Positions 8,207-17,378 of a stretch of DNA of 64,000 bases are shown one piece after another (position 1 is the stretch's first letter; every line of letters begins with the position of its first letter). A program made the translations under genes and the position numbers. Location of the stretch: assembly GCA_944320725.1 (NCBI GenBank), contig CALUIM010000012.1, positions 186,001 through 250,000 of the forward strand, read 5' to 3'. Source of the DNA: an uncultured Coriobacteriaceae bacterium. Its GTDB lineage: Bacteria; Actinomycetota; Coriobacteriia; Coriobacteriales; Coriobacteriaceae. The notes beneath the pieces are model-generated. The model did not search any database and was not told where the DNA came from. It saw nothing but the letters and a program-made list of their open reading frames with translations.

Positions 8207-9142
8207 TCACCCGATGACCCACGACATGAACGGGATGGAGAGCACAGACCCCACCACCGAGAGAAATGTGATCTGCATCATGGGCTTTGCGTCTACGCCG
8301 CTCTGCAGGCAGAACAGGGCACCCACCGTGGCAACCGGCATCGCGCAGTCGAGCACGACGATGCGCGCCACATAGGGGTCGAGCGGAAACAGGCGCACCA
8401 CGACAAGACTTGCGAGCGGCACGATGATGAGGCGGCCCGCCGCGGCCACATAGGAGCGCCAGTTGTCGAGCATTGAACGCGGATCGTAGCGAGCGATGGA
8501 GGACCCCGTGACGAGCAGCGCGAGCGGCGTGGTCATCTGCCCCACGATGCCGAGCGACTCCCCCACCACGCCGAGGTTCGTCACGCCAGCGAGGGCAAGC
8601 GCGAGCACGATGACACTCGCCGCGAGCGTGGGGCTTTTGAGGCTGGCGGCAACCGATCGCCAACGGCTGCCCTGCGCGCCATCGCGCGCGGGAAACATAA
8701 GCGCGCCGCCGCTAAACAGCATGATATTAGCGGGAATGAGCGCGATGGCGGCATAGAGCAGCGCTTCTTCCCCGCAGATAGCCGAAATCACCGGCAGACC
8801 AATAAAGCCGCAGTTGCCGAATGCAATGGCAAAGCGATACGATCCGGCAACGTCGCCGGGAACGCGCAAGGCGGCTGTAAGCGCCGCAGCGCCGGCAATC
8901 GCGACGAAATACGCCGCAAACGACGAGGCGATGATGAGCAGCAGAACCTCGGTTGCAGGTTGCTCGGCAACCGAGCCGAGCGATGCCAGAATCGAGCATG
9001 GCAGGGCCACGTTCATCACCAAACGCGAAAGCCCGGTATCGAGCGCGTCGTCGAGCACGCCGAGTTCATGCAGGCCCCAGCCAAGCAAGATGGGCAGCGA
9101 GACCGCGATCATCTGCAGCACAACGGACATCATGTCGGACAT
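8207..9142 (-). CDS. AEC-family (auxin efflux carrier-like) membrane permease
   Basis: 311 residues with about ten hydrophobic segments, in the AEC family of secondary transporters that move dicarboxylates, malonate or similar anions. Typical landmarks are the repeated half-structure, the FGNCGFIGLPV motif in the fourth segment, and ALFCLQSGVD near the end. ATG 9142, with GGGGGAGGGG before it, is preferred over an upstream in-frame start at 9178. The substrate is unknown and there is no operon partner. Confidence 0.85.
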   Translation of the reverse strand: MSDMMSVVLQMIAVSLPILLGWGLHELGVLDDALDTGLSRLVMNVALPCSILASLGSVAEQPATEVLLLIIASSFAAYFVAIAGAAALTAALRVPGDVAGSYRFAIAFGNCGFIGLPVISAICGEEALLYAAIALIPANIMLFSGGALMFPARDGAQGSRWRSVAASLKSPTLAASVIVLALALAGVTNLGVVGESLGIVGQMTTPLALLVTGSSIARYDPRSMLDNWRSYVAAAGRLIIVPLASLVVVRLFPLDPYVARIVVLDCAMPVATVGALFCLQSGVDAKPMMQITFLSVVGSVLSIPFMSWVIG

Positions 9143-9281
9143 ACGGCCCCTCCCCCAGCACCATATCCAACCAGACACGTTGCATCACGCTACCACAACA
9201 ACGTGCTAGAGTGGACGGCACCACATCGCACGCACGGCGCACGCCGCATGCCGGCCGCACCATCATGATAGGAAGCTCCCC

Positions 9282-10460
9282 ATGACCGAATGGCTTGTAC
9301 AGCACTTCATAGCAAACCCCGAGCACACGGGCGACCCCGCCGTGCGCAGCGCCTACGGGCAGTTCGCCGGCATCGTGGGCATCGTATGCAACATCGCGCT
9401 CTGCGTTGCCAAAGCGCTCATCGGCCTCGCCGCGGGATCGGTCTCCATCATCGCCGACGCCGTAAACAACCTTTCCGATGCCTCCTCGAACATCATCAGC
9501 CTGCTGGGCTTCAAGCTTGCCAGCAAGCCGGCCGACCTTGGACATCCCTACGGTCACGGCCGCTTTGAGTACCTCTCGGGCCTCGTGGTCGCGGTTGTGG
9601 TGGTTGCCATCGGCATCGAACTGGTGAAATCATCGATCGAAAAGATCCTTGCACCTACGCCGGTCGAATTCAGCCCGGTCCTCGTGGCGATTCTTGTCCT
9701 GTCCATTCTCGTGAAGCTGTGGATGGCGGCATTCAACCGCACGATCGGCGCGCGAATCAACTCCGAAACCCTCGCCGCAACCGCCGTCGACTCGCGCAAC
9801 GACGTCATCTCCACCGCGGCGGTCCTCGCCTCCGCTGTGCTGTCGCATACGGCGGATCTCGATCTTGACGGCTGGGTGGGCGCTGCCGTTGGCGTCTTCA
9901 TCCTTTGGAGCGGTGCGGGGCTTGTGCGCGACACGGTGAACCCGCTGCTGGGGCAAGCCCCCTCGCCGGAGCTCGTCGAGCATATTCGGAGCAAGATCAT
10001 GAGCTACCCCGGCGTGCTCGGCACGCACGACCTCATGGTGCACGACTACGGCCCGGGCCGCCAGTTCGCGAGCGCCCATGTCGAGATGGCCGCCGAGGCC
10101 GACCCCATGGAAAGCCATGATCTTATCGACAACATCGAGCAGGACTTCAAAACCGAAGACCACATGATCGTCACGCTGCATTACGACCCCATCGTCACCG
10201 ACGATCCCGAGGTGAACGACATGCGCAACTGGATCGACCAAGCCGTAAAGATCATCGATCCGCGGCTCTCGATTCACGACCTGCGCACCGTGCCCGGCCC
10301 CACGCACACCAACGTGATCTTCGACTGCGTGCGCCCGCACGACCTCGAGATCCCCGACAGCCAGCTCAAGCGCAAAATCGAGCAGATCGTGCGCGACCAT
10401 TATCCGCGCACCATCGCAAAGATCACCATCGACGAGAGCTACGTGAGCTCAGCCCAGTAG
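9282..10460 (+). CDS. Cation diffusion facilitator family metal exporter
   Basis: 392 residues. The N-terminal membrane half has six segments and the metal-site motifs IIADAVNNLSDASSN (segment 2) and AAVDSRNDVIST (segment 5). The HPYGHGRFEYLSG signature follows segment 2. The C-terminal cytoplasmic ferredoxin-like domain is extended, with a second related stretch after residue 300. CDF proteins export Zn, Fe, Mn or Cd using the proton gradient; the DxxxD-type sites fit several metals. Single gene. Confidence 0.92.
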   Translation: MTEWLVQHFIANPEHTGDPAVRSAYGQFAGIVGIVCNIALCVAKALIGLAAGSVSIIADAVNNLSDASSNIISLLGFKLASKPADLGHPYGHGRFEYLSGLVVAVVVVAIGIELVKSSIEKILAPTPVEFSPVLVAILVLSILVKLWMAAFNRTIGARINSETLAATAVDSRNDVISTAAVLASAVLSHTADLDLDGWVGAAVGVFILWSGAGLVRDTVNPLLGQAPSPELVEHIRSKIMSYPGVLGTHDLMVHDYGPGRQFASAHVEMAAEADPMESHDLIDNIEQDFKTEDHMIVTLHYDPIVTDDPEVNDMRNWIDQAVKIIDPRLSIHDLRTVPGPTHTNVIFDCVRPHDLEIPDSQLKRKIEQIVRDHYPRTIAKITIDESYVSSAQ

Positions 10461-10525
10461 TCATACAGATGCGGCCGGCCCGCTATCGCAGCGAACCGGC
10501 CGCACCAACCCTGGTGTGCACGCAC

Positions 10526-10888
10526 CTAATGGTGGCAGGCGTGCTCCTCGCCCATAACGGGCAAGGTGCCCGCAGCGGCCATCTGGGCCACATCGCCCAC
10601 GCCGGGCGTCTCGTTTTCGAAGTACACCGTGATACCGGCCTGCGCAAAGCCCATCATGGGGCGCATGCCCATGCCCGCCGCCACGATCGCATCGATGCCG
10701 TGCTCGGCAAGCAGCGCCACCGGGCGCATGCAGCCGCCCTCCTCGTGAGGCGGGTTGTCGATGATCTCGGTTGCGGTGATGGCGCCGTCCTCAACCGTTA
10801 CCACGGTGAAGCAGTCGCAGTGGCCAAAGTGGCCCGACCGTTCGCAGTCCATACCGCCCGCACCCATCGTGGGAATTGCGATCTTCAT
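10526..10888 (-). CDS. NifX/dinitrogenase iron-molybdenum cofactor-like protein
   Basis: A 120-residue protein of the NifX/NafY/NifB-C family. The fold is shown by the N-terminal MKIAIPTMG strand, the cysteine/histidine-rich loop SGHFGHCDCF, and the motif VAAGMGMRPMMGF. Such orphan proteins occur in non-nitrogen-fixing anaerobes and may carry metal clusters; there are no nif genes here. The upstream extension of the frame to 11005 lacks a ribosome site, so ATG 10888 is used. It lies just downstream of yeiH on the same strand. Confidence 0.85.
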   Translation of the reverse strand: MKIAIPTMGAGGMDCERSGHFGHCDCFTVVTVEDGAITATEIIDNPPHEEGGCMRPVALLAEHGIDAIVAAGMGMRPMMGFAQAGITVYFENETPGVGDVAQMAAAGTLPVMGEEHACHH

Positions 10889-10941
10889 GCTCTGCCCTTT
10901 CACGCGCCCGTTGTTACCGTCCACCATTCTAGCGCGCGACG

Positions 10942-11994
10942 CTACCAGATGCCCAGCACATGCTGCATAGCCAGGCTTACGCCCGCAATGGCCACCCAGC
11001 AGCACAGCCCCATGAGAATGGGTTTGCCACCCGTGCGCACGAGCTTGATGATGTTGGTGTTGAAGCCAATCGCCGCCATCGCCATGATGATGAAGAACTT
11101 CGAGAGCTCCTTGATAGGCGCGGTGATCTCGACCGGCAACGCGAACACCGTCGTCACAACGCTCGCCAGCACAAAGAAGATGATGAAGAACGGGAAGATG
11201 CGCTTGAGATCGAAGGAGCCTGCCGCCTCGCCCGAGCCTTCACCCGCCGCTGCAGCCTTTTTGGCAAGGCGCACCTGCCAAAACGCAAGCGCCAGCGTGA
11301 TGGGAATGATTGCCAGCGTGCGCGTGAGCTTAACGATGGTCGCTGCATCGAGCGTGTTCGCACCGGCATGCATCCCGTCCCACGCCGCAGCCGCCGCCGT
11401 GACCGACGAGGTGTCGTTCACCGCGGTGCCGGCAAACAGGCCAAATCCCTCATTGGTAAGCCCGAGCGCGCCGCCGAGCGTGGGAAACACGAGCGCAGCG
11501 ATCACATTGAACAGGAAGATCACGCTGATGGCCTGAGCGATCTCCTCGTCGTCGGCATCGATCACCGGCGCGGTCGCCGCGATGGCCGAACCGCCGCAGA
11601 TGGACGACCCCACGCCGATGAGCGTCGAGATCTTACCGGGAATGTTGAGCGCCCGGCACAGCACGAACGACACGACGAGCGACGTGGTGATCGTCGAGAT
11701 GATGATGGGCAACGACATGGTGCCTACATGCGCAATCTGGGCGAGATTAAGGCCGAAGCCCAACAGGATGACCGCCCACTGAAGCACCTTTTTCGAGGTA
11801 AATTTCACGCCCGCTTGAAGCGGCGCACTCTTGCCGGCCGGCACCACCAGCGCCAGCACCATACCGATGAGGATGGCGAAGACCGGGCCTCCCACCACCT
11901 CGAACTGTTTGCCCAATAGCCACGCCGGTACCGCGATAACCAGGGCGAACAGGACACCGCGCCACATCGTTCCAAACTCTTTGATAAGCTCCAC
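10942..11994 (-). CDS. yeiH: YeiH/UPF0324 putative sulfate exporter
   Basis: 350 residues with about ten membrane segments, UPF0324 (YeiH) family. Diagnostic stretches are [32 protein letters not shown] and a C-terminal [14 protein letters not shown] 11994, behind GGAAGG, is preferred to GTG 12009. The LysR gene is divergent 113 bases away, the same layout as yeiE-yeiH in E. coli. The family is annotated as a putative sulfate exporter; the activity is not certain. Confidence 0.88.
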   Translation of the reverse strand: MELIKEFGTMWRGVLFALVIAVPAWLLGKQFEVVGGPVFAILIGMVLALVVPAGKSAPLQAGVKFTSKKVLQWAVILLGFGLNLAQIAHVGTMSLPIIISTITTSLVVSFVLCRALNIPGKISTLIGVGSSICGGSAIAATAPVIDADDEEIAQAISVIFLFNVIAALVFPTLGGALGLTNEGFGLFAGTAVNDTSSVTAAAAAWDGMHAGANTLDAATIVKLTRTLAIIPITLALAFWQVRLAKKAAAAGEGSGEAAGSFDLKRIFPFFIIFFVLASVVTTVFALPVEITAPIKELSKFFIIMAMAAIGFNTNIIKLVRTGGKPILMGLCCWVAIAGVSLAMQHVLGIW

Positions 11995-12027
11995 CGTGCA
12001 TCCTTCCACATCGCATTGGCACTGCGT

Positions 12028-12050
12028 ATAAGCCTATCGGCATGGCTTAT
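12028..12050. promoter_or_regulatory. Inverted repeat in the yeiH/LysR divergent promoter
   Basis: ATAAGCC (12028-12034) and GGCTTAT (12044-12050) are perfect 7-bp arms around nine bases. A further GCTTAT lies at 12069-12074. Position and symmetry suit a LysR-type regulator binding between the two divergent genes. Confidence 0.6.
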
Positions 12051-12107
12051 AATTGTTTCTGGCATGATGCTTATCGAACCATAAGAATTTCTAATATTGG
12101 AGATGCC

Positions 12108-13004
12108 GTGCTCGACTACCGTGTTCACACGTTCCTCGCCGTCTGCCGCGCGGGCACCTTCACGCGTGCTGCCGAGGAGCTCCATATCAGCCAGCCGGCG
12201 GTGTCGCAGCACATCCGGCAGCTCGAAGGCCACTACGGCTGTGCGCTCTTTATCAAAGCGGGACACGGCATGGAGCTCACGCCCGCAGGCCAGACGCTCT
12301 ACCAGGCATGTGCCTGCGCTGAGAACGACGAGACGCGCCTGCAGGCAGAGATCGAAGCACTCGCCGCCGCGCGCAGCGAGCGTCCGCCCCTGCGCCTGGG
12401 CTGCACGCGCACGATCGCCGATTATGCAGCACCGCGCCTGCTTGCCGCACATCTCACACGCCACCCCGATGAGCGCATCCTCATGCGCACCGGCAACACG
12501 GCAGAGCTCGTCTCACTCATCGACCGCGGCGAGATCGATTTCGCGCTTGTTGAGGGGTCGTTCGACCGGGCCGTCTTCGACAGCGCCCTGCTCTCGCGCG
12601 AGCCGTTCGTCGCGGTGGCGCAGGCAGCAGTGCCCCATCGCTCCATTTCCGAGTTGCTGCACCACCGGCTCATCCTGCGCGAGCCCGGCTCGGGCACACG
12701 CGAGATCTTCGAGCAGCATCTTGCCGCCCGTAATCGTTCCGTACATGACTTCGCCGGCGTCATCGAACTCGCCAGCATCCCCGCCATCAAAGCCTGTGTG
12801 GCCGCCGGGGCCGGCGTGAGCTTTCTTTACCGTGTTGCCGTAGAGGACGAGCTCGCTCGCGGCGAACTCGTCGATGTCACACCCGAAGATTTCACCATCG
12901 AACACGATTTCTCACTCATCTGGCAGCGCGGCAGCCGCTATGCGAAGCGCTACCGAGCCCTGCTTCGCGAATGGTTGTCGCCCTCCCCTGCGCCCGCGGC
13001 ATGA
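12108..13004 (+). CDS. LysR-family transcriptional regulator (YeiE-like)
   Basis: 298 residues: an N-terminal winged helix (LDYRVHTFLAVCRAGTFTRAAEELHISQPAVSQHIRQLE contains the HTH) and a two-lobe periplasmic-binding-like effector domain. GTG 12108 with TTGGAG before it gives the canonical LysR start; the frame extends to 12042 without a ribosome site. The divergent yeiH is its likely target, with the inverted repeat at 12028-12050 as operator. The effector is unknown. Confidence 0.9.
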   Translation: MLDYRVHTFLAVCRAGTFTRAAEELHISQPAVSQHIRQLEGHYGCALFIKAGHGMELTPAGQTLYQACACAENDETRLQAEIEALAAARSERPPLRLGCTRTIADYAAPRLLAAHLTRHPDERILMRTGNTAELVSLIDRGEIDFALVEGSFDRAVFDSALLSREPFVAVAQAAVPHRSISELLHHRLILREPGSGTREIFEQHLAARNRSVHDFAGVIELASIPAIKACVAAGAGVSFLYRVAVEDELARGELVDVTPEDFTIEHDFSLIWQRGSRYAKRYRALLREWLSPSPAPAA

Positions 13005-13020
13005 TGCCAACAGTGCCGCC

Positions 13021-13446
13021 TCATACCATCCGCTGCAAGAACTCCTTCGCCGTCATGCTCGGCACCGAAGAGGATTCATAGGCGCCGCGGTCGCGCGTAA
13101 TAATCGCAGCGGCACCGCGAAGCTCCGCTGTTGCACGCACGATACCGTCCTCAAGGTCCGGCTCGTTTGAGATAAACGCCCGCTCGATTACGTCGCAGGT
13201 AAGCTCTGCAACACTCACCACCTGCCGGAACGCATCGAGTCGCTCGCGCACAAGCTCCTCACGCTTGCCACCAAAATGACGGCACAGGATGTAGTACGCA
13301 TCCTTGATACCCGCAGCCAGAATAACCGGTTCGTACACATCCGATTCCAACAGCTGCTCCAGCACATTCACCGCCTCGACGTGCTGTTCTCGTGTCGCAC
13401 TCAGATAATCGATGATGATGTTGGTGTCGAGGATGACATCAGCCAA
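13021..13446 (-). CDS. PIN-domain toxin (VapC-like)
   Basis: 141 residues with the PIN-nuclease acidic positions: Asp7 in DVILDTNIIIDYL, a mid-protein aspartate/glutamate region (SNEPDLEDGIVRA) and a late Asp in IITRDRGAY. PIN toxins cut RNA using Mg/Mn. The start overlaps the end of the antitoxin gene by 8 bp, so the pair is translationally coupled. Together they form a type II toxin-antitoxin module. Confidence 0.85.
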   Translation of the reverse strand: MADVILDTNIIIDYLSATREQHVEAVNVLEQLLESDVYEPVILAAGIKDAYYILCRHFGGKREELVRERLDAFRQVVSVAELTCDVIERAFISNEPDLEDGIVRATAELRGAAAIITRDRGAYESSSVPSMTAKEFLQRMV

Positions 13447-13729
13447 AACGCCTCATCCTCTCATCACCCAGCAGCTCCGCATCGGGCACGTCCGAATCCC
13501 ACGCGGGCTCATCAGTTGCGTCCTGTTCGACGTGCGCGGTAAGGGACCGAAATGCGCGCAATCGTTCACGGCGCGCAACCGCCTCATCGCTCACAGGCTG
13601 AATGAGCACCCATGGCTTCCCGTGTTTAAGCACGGGCAACGCGCTGCCGGTACGGTTCACCTCAGCCGCAAGCTCGCTGAACCGATTTTTGGCTTCCTTA
13701 GCCCCCACTGGATCAAGAAGGGCATCCAT
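13439..13729 (-). CDS. Phd/YefM-like antitoxin
   Basis: 96 residues, with the prevent-host-death signature GAKEAKNRFSELAAEV followed by SALPVLKHGKPWVLIQP. The N-terminal part would bind DNA; the charged C-terminal tail would wrap the PIN toxin. AGGAGGGAGG precedes the ATG. The palindromes at 13748-13779, just upstream, are the expected autoregulatory operator. Confidence 0.85.
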   Translation of the reverse strand: MDALLDPVGAKEAKNRFSELAAEVNRTGSALPVLKHGKPWVLIQPVSDEAVARRERLRAFRSLTAHVEQDATDEPAWDSDVPDAELLGDERMRRFG

Positions 13730-13747
13730 GCATCCTCCCTCCTATCG

Positions 13748-13779
13748 TATAGCTACATTATAGCTAAAGAAGCTTCTTT
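13748..13779. promoter_or_regulatory. Operator repeats upstream of the toxin-antitoxin pair
   Basis: TATAGCTA occurs at 13748-13755 and 13759-13766, and is followed directly by the 14-bp perfect palindrome AAAGAAGCTTCTTT (13766-13779). The cluster lies 19-50 bases upstream of the antitoxin start, where antitoxin complexes usually bind. Confidence 0.6.
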
Positions 13780-13847
13780 CTATCTTCGCTATGCAGAAAC
13801 GGTCCAGTAAACTGGTGTGGAGGTACACGATCGGAGGGGGCAACCAC

Positions 13848-14984
13848 ATGGCTCCATCGCTTATCGAAACACTTCAGAGCGCCGCCGTTGCATGGGGCGT
13901 CCCTGTGGCCTATGCCATCTGCTGCATTGTCGCGCATCGCCTGACCGCCCCAAAAGAGGTTAGGGTGCCGGACCATCTTGAGCCAACGCATGAAGCGCCG
14001 CCCCTTCATCCCTTGCTTCTTGGCGCGCTGTGGTTTCGAAGGGAAAGCGAGCTGCACAGCGTGGAAAACGCCTGCGAGGTCACCCTAGCGGTTATCGTTC
14101 GAATGATAGGACGCGGACTCGCCACCTTTGTGGAATCTAATCGCAGCGAGCCTGAAGCTCCTAAGGAAGCCGACGCCTCCCGTCGCGAGAGCCTTTTTTC
14201 ACGCCTCACTCAAAAGATGCCTCGCTACAACACGCAGTTCCAGCTCATCATCACCACCGAGCACCTCGACCGCTACGAACGCGATGCATGCGAGCTTGTG
14301 CTGCCCCCACGCGCCCGCAGTGCAAGCATGGAGGAGCTCTGCACGTACGCTCGAGACGTTGGGCAACACTACAACGGACTCGGCGTCATCCTCTCCGAGC
14401 GAACAAGCGACCTCTATGCTGCCGAACTCGTGAGGAGCCCGGGCATCTTCTATAGTTTCTTGTTTAGCCCCGTCATCAGCTTTTTGGTTGGCGTATGGGC
14501 TCTCATAGGATTCATGTTCATAGACATCGAGGCGAGCATGCCGGTGGTTGCCGCCCAGTTCGCATTTGCCGCGTCCATCTTCCTCATCCGATTTGCCATG
14601 GTCGACGTTGGCGCCAGAATCATGCCAACAGGTGCACAGATACTTGCTCAGGCGCAGGCAACCATTCGATGGGCGCAAGCGGTGGCTAAGGGAGATAGTG
14701 CTACGCCGTGCGACCTCGCATCCACCGATATCGCCGACCTTCTAGCAACGCTTCTCGCCACCGGCAATCACGATCTTGCCGCCGATACGGCGGGCGCACT
14801 GCTCCGTAGCGGCTATGGGTCGCGCGCTGATATGCCGGAAGCCCAGCAGGCTCTCGCCTTCTGCGCGCGACGCACCCTTGCCGACAGCGTCCCGCAGCTC
14901 AAGCATGAGAAATCCCCTGTTGAACTCATCCTCGACAACCTCCATGAGACGGTCCTCATGATGAACCGCTCGGGCGAATTATAG
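13848..14984 (+). CDS. Membrane protein, paralogue of the 59279 gene
   Basis: 378 residues of unknown function. An N-terminal membrane segment (AAVAWGVPVAYAICCIVA) is followed by a proline-rich linker and LHPLLLGALWF, a soluble middle domain, two central membrane segments (FSPVISFLVGVWALIGFMF and a following one), then a soluble tail with AQAQATIRWA. The overall plan resembles the C-terminal part of DUF2207 membrane proteins, but this is weak. GGAGGGGG precedes ATG 13848; the frame is open further upstream. A clear homologue sits at 59279-60424. Confidence 0.7.
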   Translation: MAPSLIETLQSAAVAWGVPVAYAICCIVAHRLTAPKEVRVPDHLEPTHEAPPLHPLLLGALWFRRESELHSVENACEVTLAVIVRMIGRGLATFVESNRSEPEAPKEADASRRESLFSRLTQKMPRYNTQFQLIITTEHLDRYERDACELVLPPRARSASMEELCTYARDVGQHYNGLGVILSERTSDLYAAELVRSPGIFYSFLFSPVISFLVGVWALIGFMFIDIEASMPVVAAQFAFAASIFLIRFAMVDVGARIMPTGAQILAQAQATIRWAQAVAKGDSATPCDLASTDIADLLATLLATGNHDLAADTAGALLRSGYGSRADMPEAQQALAFCARRTLADSVPQLKHEKSPVELILDNLHETVLMMNRSGEL

Positions 14985-15056
14985 ACGAACAAGTGAGAAA
15001 CGAGCCGGAACGCCCCCGGTCATCATGGGAACGCCTTCAAGACTGCCGCGACAACC

Positions 15057-15683
15057 TCACACACCGAGCCAGCGCTCCTCGACGGGTCTATCGTGGTCGT
15101 AGGTGTACTCGTCCCGCTCATCAATCTTTCGCATCACGCGGCACGGGTTGCCTACGGCAACCACACCGGCAGGTACGTCATGCGTGACCACGCTTCCTGC
15201 ACCCACCACCGAGCCCGGCCCCACCGTCACGCCCGGCAACACCACGCACCCGGCACCCAGCCACGCACCCGCGCAGATACGGACAGGCTTGTTGTACTGC
15301 AGAGCCTTGGCGAGCAGCCGGGGAGAGACGGGATGCGACGCCGTGCAGATGGTGACGTTGGGACCGATCATGACATCGTCTTCGATGAAGATATCCACAT
15401 CGTCCACCAGCGTGAGGCCCATGTTGGCGTAGACATTGTTACCCAGGTGCAGGTTGGCGCCGCCCCAGTTGGCGTAGAACGGCGGCTCGATCATGCAGCC
15501 CTCGCCCACCTCGGCGACGAGTTGGGAAAGAAGCTCGTCACGCTCCTCAGAGCTGCTGAACGGCAGCGCGTTGTAGGCATCCAGCACATCACGTCGGCGC
15601 GCTTGCTCAGCAAAGAGCTCCGGGCTGTTGCAAGCATAGAGCCGACCGTCGGCCATGCGCTGCCGCACTTCCGCAAGATCCAT
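15057..15683 (-). CDS. Sugar O-acetyltransferase, maltose/galactoside type (LacA/Maa/NodL)
   Basis: 208 residues. An N-terminal maltose-acetyltransferase cap (MDLAEVRQRMADGRLYACNSPEL) precedes a left-handed beta-helix of hexapeptide repeats (GPNVTICTASHPVSP, GAGCVVLPGVTVGPGSVVGAGSVV). The TASHPV histidine is the catalytic base of the family. It transfers acetyl from acetyl-CoA to a sugar hydroxyl. Monocistronic. Confidence 0.92.
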   Translation of the reverse strand: MDLAEVRQRMADGRLYACNSPELFAEQARRRDVLDAYNALPFSSSEERDELLSQLVAEVGEGCMIEPPFYANWGGANLHLGNNVYANMGLTLVDDVDIFIEDDVMIGPNVTICTASHPVSPRLLAKALQYNKPVRICAGAWLGAGCVVLPGVTVGPGSVVGAGSVVTHDVPAGVVAVGNPCRVMRKIDERDEYTYDHDRPVEERWLGV

Positions 15684-15809
15684 CTTGCCTCCGTTCTTCC
15701 TGCCAGGCAGACGAGCGCCCCGTCACTCGAAAACGACGGGACATCTAGATTATGAGACTTGAAGGAGTCATTGTATGCCCCTCAATCAATCAACGCAGGC
15801 TCTCTCGAC

Positions 15810-17111
15810 CTATCCCCACAGCCCCATGTTCGGCATCGCGTACAGCGGGACGTTCCTCATCCAGTCCTGCTCGCGGTAACCCGACAGGCTGAAGCGGACG
15901 GACCTGATCTCCGGATGGGCGGCCTTGAACGCTCTCAGGCTCTTTGCCCGCAGGTTCTCCTCCGCCTTCACCTCGATGGCGTAGACACCATTTGTGCGCT
16001 GCACGAGAAAGTCGATCTCACCCGACGAGTTCTCGGCAGACCAATAGTACGGCGCGAGCCCGCAGTCGGAGATGAGCTGCTGGCAGACGTACTGCTCGGT
16101 GAGAGAGCCCTTGAACTCTGTGAACGCCGCGTTGCCGTCGAGCACGGCAGTGGGGTCAAGACCCGCCATGGCACCGAGGAGGCCAACGTCGAGAAGAAGC
16201 ACCTTGAAGGACTTGTTGTCGTTGTATGCCGAAAGCGGAATTCCTGGCTTGGTTATGCGCGGAACCTTGTGGATGAGCCCCGCCTGAGCCAACCATGTGA
16301 GGGATTCCGCGTAATCCTTGGCACGGGCCCCCTCTCTGACCTGGCCGAACATAAACTTCTTGTTCTCCTTCGCAAGGTGCACGGGAATTGAGTTCCAAGC
16401 TTCGACCATCTTCGGATTGATTCGCAGGGGTGCGTGCTTGGCAAAATCTCGAAGATAGTCCTCGAGGATCTGGCTCTGCATGTCCCGAACCGAGCTGAAC
16501 GCTTCGCCCTCGATAAAGCCCGCGACAACCGCCGGCATCCCTCCCACTACGAAGTACCGGCGCAAAAGCGGAATGAGCTTCGAGGAAAATGCATTGATGC
16601 TCACCGTGTCCACCGAGTCCACGAGCTCTCGCAGCATGACGTTGCCCGTGGCATCGAGAAACTCGCGGAAACTCAACGGATAGAGATCGAGCGTGTTCAC
16701 TTTCCCAACGGGATACCCCGTGCCCTCGGTCGCAGACATCCCCAGAAGCGACCCCGCAGCAGCAACGGCGTATTCTGGCGCGTTCTCACAGAAGTATTTG
16801 AGGGAGGTTATAGCCTGTGGCGCCGCCTGTATCTCGTCAAGGATTATAAGCGTGGATGAGGGGCGGATTGCGACGCCAGTCAGGATGGACAGGTCGCGTA
16901 TGATGCGTGCTGGGTCGAGATCCTGCTCGAACAAGTCACGTGCAACCGAGCTTCCATCTAAGCTGACATACGCAACGGTGTCAAAATGCTCTCGTCCGAA
17001 CTCTTTGAGAAGCCACGTCTTGCCGACCTGTCGCGCCCCGTTGAGAATGAGCGGCTTGCGGCGGGGGGACTCCTTCCACCGGACAAGTTCGGACATCAGA
17101 TGCCTATCCAC
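15810..17111 (-). CDS. AAA_14/DUF4143 family ATPase
   Basis: 433 residues. Walker A is LNGARQVGKTWLLKEF (about residues 23-38) and Walker B LIILDEIQAAP. The C-terminal DUF4143 region ends with GEIDFLVQ...AIEVKAEE, a PD-(D/E)xK-like nuclease pattern. Such proteins are common accessory genes with unknown function. It ends the chromosomal side next to the island; its start is 90 bases outside the left attachment repeat. Confidence 0.85.
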   Translation of the reverse strand: MDRHLMSELVRWKESPRRKPLILNGARQVGKTWLLKEFGREHFDTVAYVSLDGSSVARDLFEQDLDPARIIRDLSILTGVAIRPSSTLIILDEIQAAPQAITSLKYFCENAPEYAVAAAGSLLGMSATEGTGYPVGKVNTLDLYPLSFREFLDATGNVMLRELVDSVDTVSINAFSSKLIPLLRRYFVVGGMPAVVAGFIEGEAFSSVRDMQSQILEDYLRDFAKHAPLRINPKMVEAWNSIPVHLAKENKKFMFGQVREGARAKDYAESLTWLAQAGLIHKVPRITKPGIPLSAYNDNKSFKVLLLDVGLLGAMAGLDPTAVLDGNAAFTEFKGSLTEQYVCQQLISDCGLAPYYWSAENSSGEIDFLVQRTNGVYAIEVKAEENLRAKSLRAFKAAHPEIRSVRFSLSGYREQDWMRNVPLYAMPNMGLWG

Positions 17112-17133
17112 GTGCGCTCCTCACAAAAATACA

Positions 17134-17167
17134 GCCTTATTCTTGTTCAGAATAACAGAAATAAGGC
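17134..17167. promoter_or_regulatory. Nested inverted repeats upstream of the AAA_14 gene
   Basis: TTATTCT (17137-17143) and AGAATAA (17149-17155) form a perfect palindrome with a 5-base centre. Outer arms GCCTTATT (17134-17141) and AATAAGGC (17160-17167) overlap it. They lie 23-56 bases upstream of the ATPase start and are a possible operator. Confidence 0.4.
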
Positions 17168-17200
17168 CGTAATAATGAGGTTATGAACGGAAATCAGGTG

Positions 17201-17223
17201 GAACTTTACTCCCACTCGGTAGT
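17201..17223. other. Left attachment site of the island
   Basis: This 23-bp stretch matches 39346-39368 at 19 of 23 positions, including the uninterrupted block TCCCACTCG. On the minus strand both copies read GAGTGGGA(A/G)TAA, the last codons of GuaA. It lies 155 bases beyond the integrase stop, as expected for an attachment site beside its integrase. Confidence 0.65.
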
Positions 17224-17258
17224 TACATTTGGGTAGGGAATTTTTTCGCACTCGCATT

Positions 17259-17332
17259 ACCGCAGGTCAGATGGGGTAAGAAAACGGCTCCTTTCTCGTC
17301 GGTGCCTCGGCTGCTACAAAACTGCTACAAAT
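17259..17332. promoter_or_regulatory. Putative integrase arm-type sites, left end
   Basis: ACCGCAGGTCAG (17259-17270) recurs as its exact reverse complement at 39291-39302. Two GCTACAAA units (17313-17320 and 17324-17331) are mirrored by GCCACAAA and GCTACAAA at the right end. Paired motifs just inside both element ends are typical of tyrosine-recombinase arm sites. Confidence 0.5.
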
Positions 17333-17378
17333 CGTCCCCGAACTTGTAGCGGGCGCCGAACCCCGCCACAAGCACCGG

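Noticed and set aside
17201-17332. A tRNA gene as integration target
   Set aside because: No tRNA cloverleaf found at either end; the repeat matches the guaA 3' end instead.
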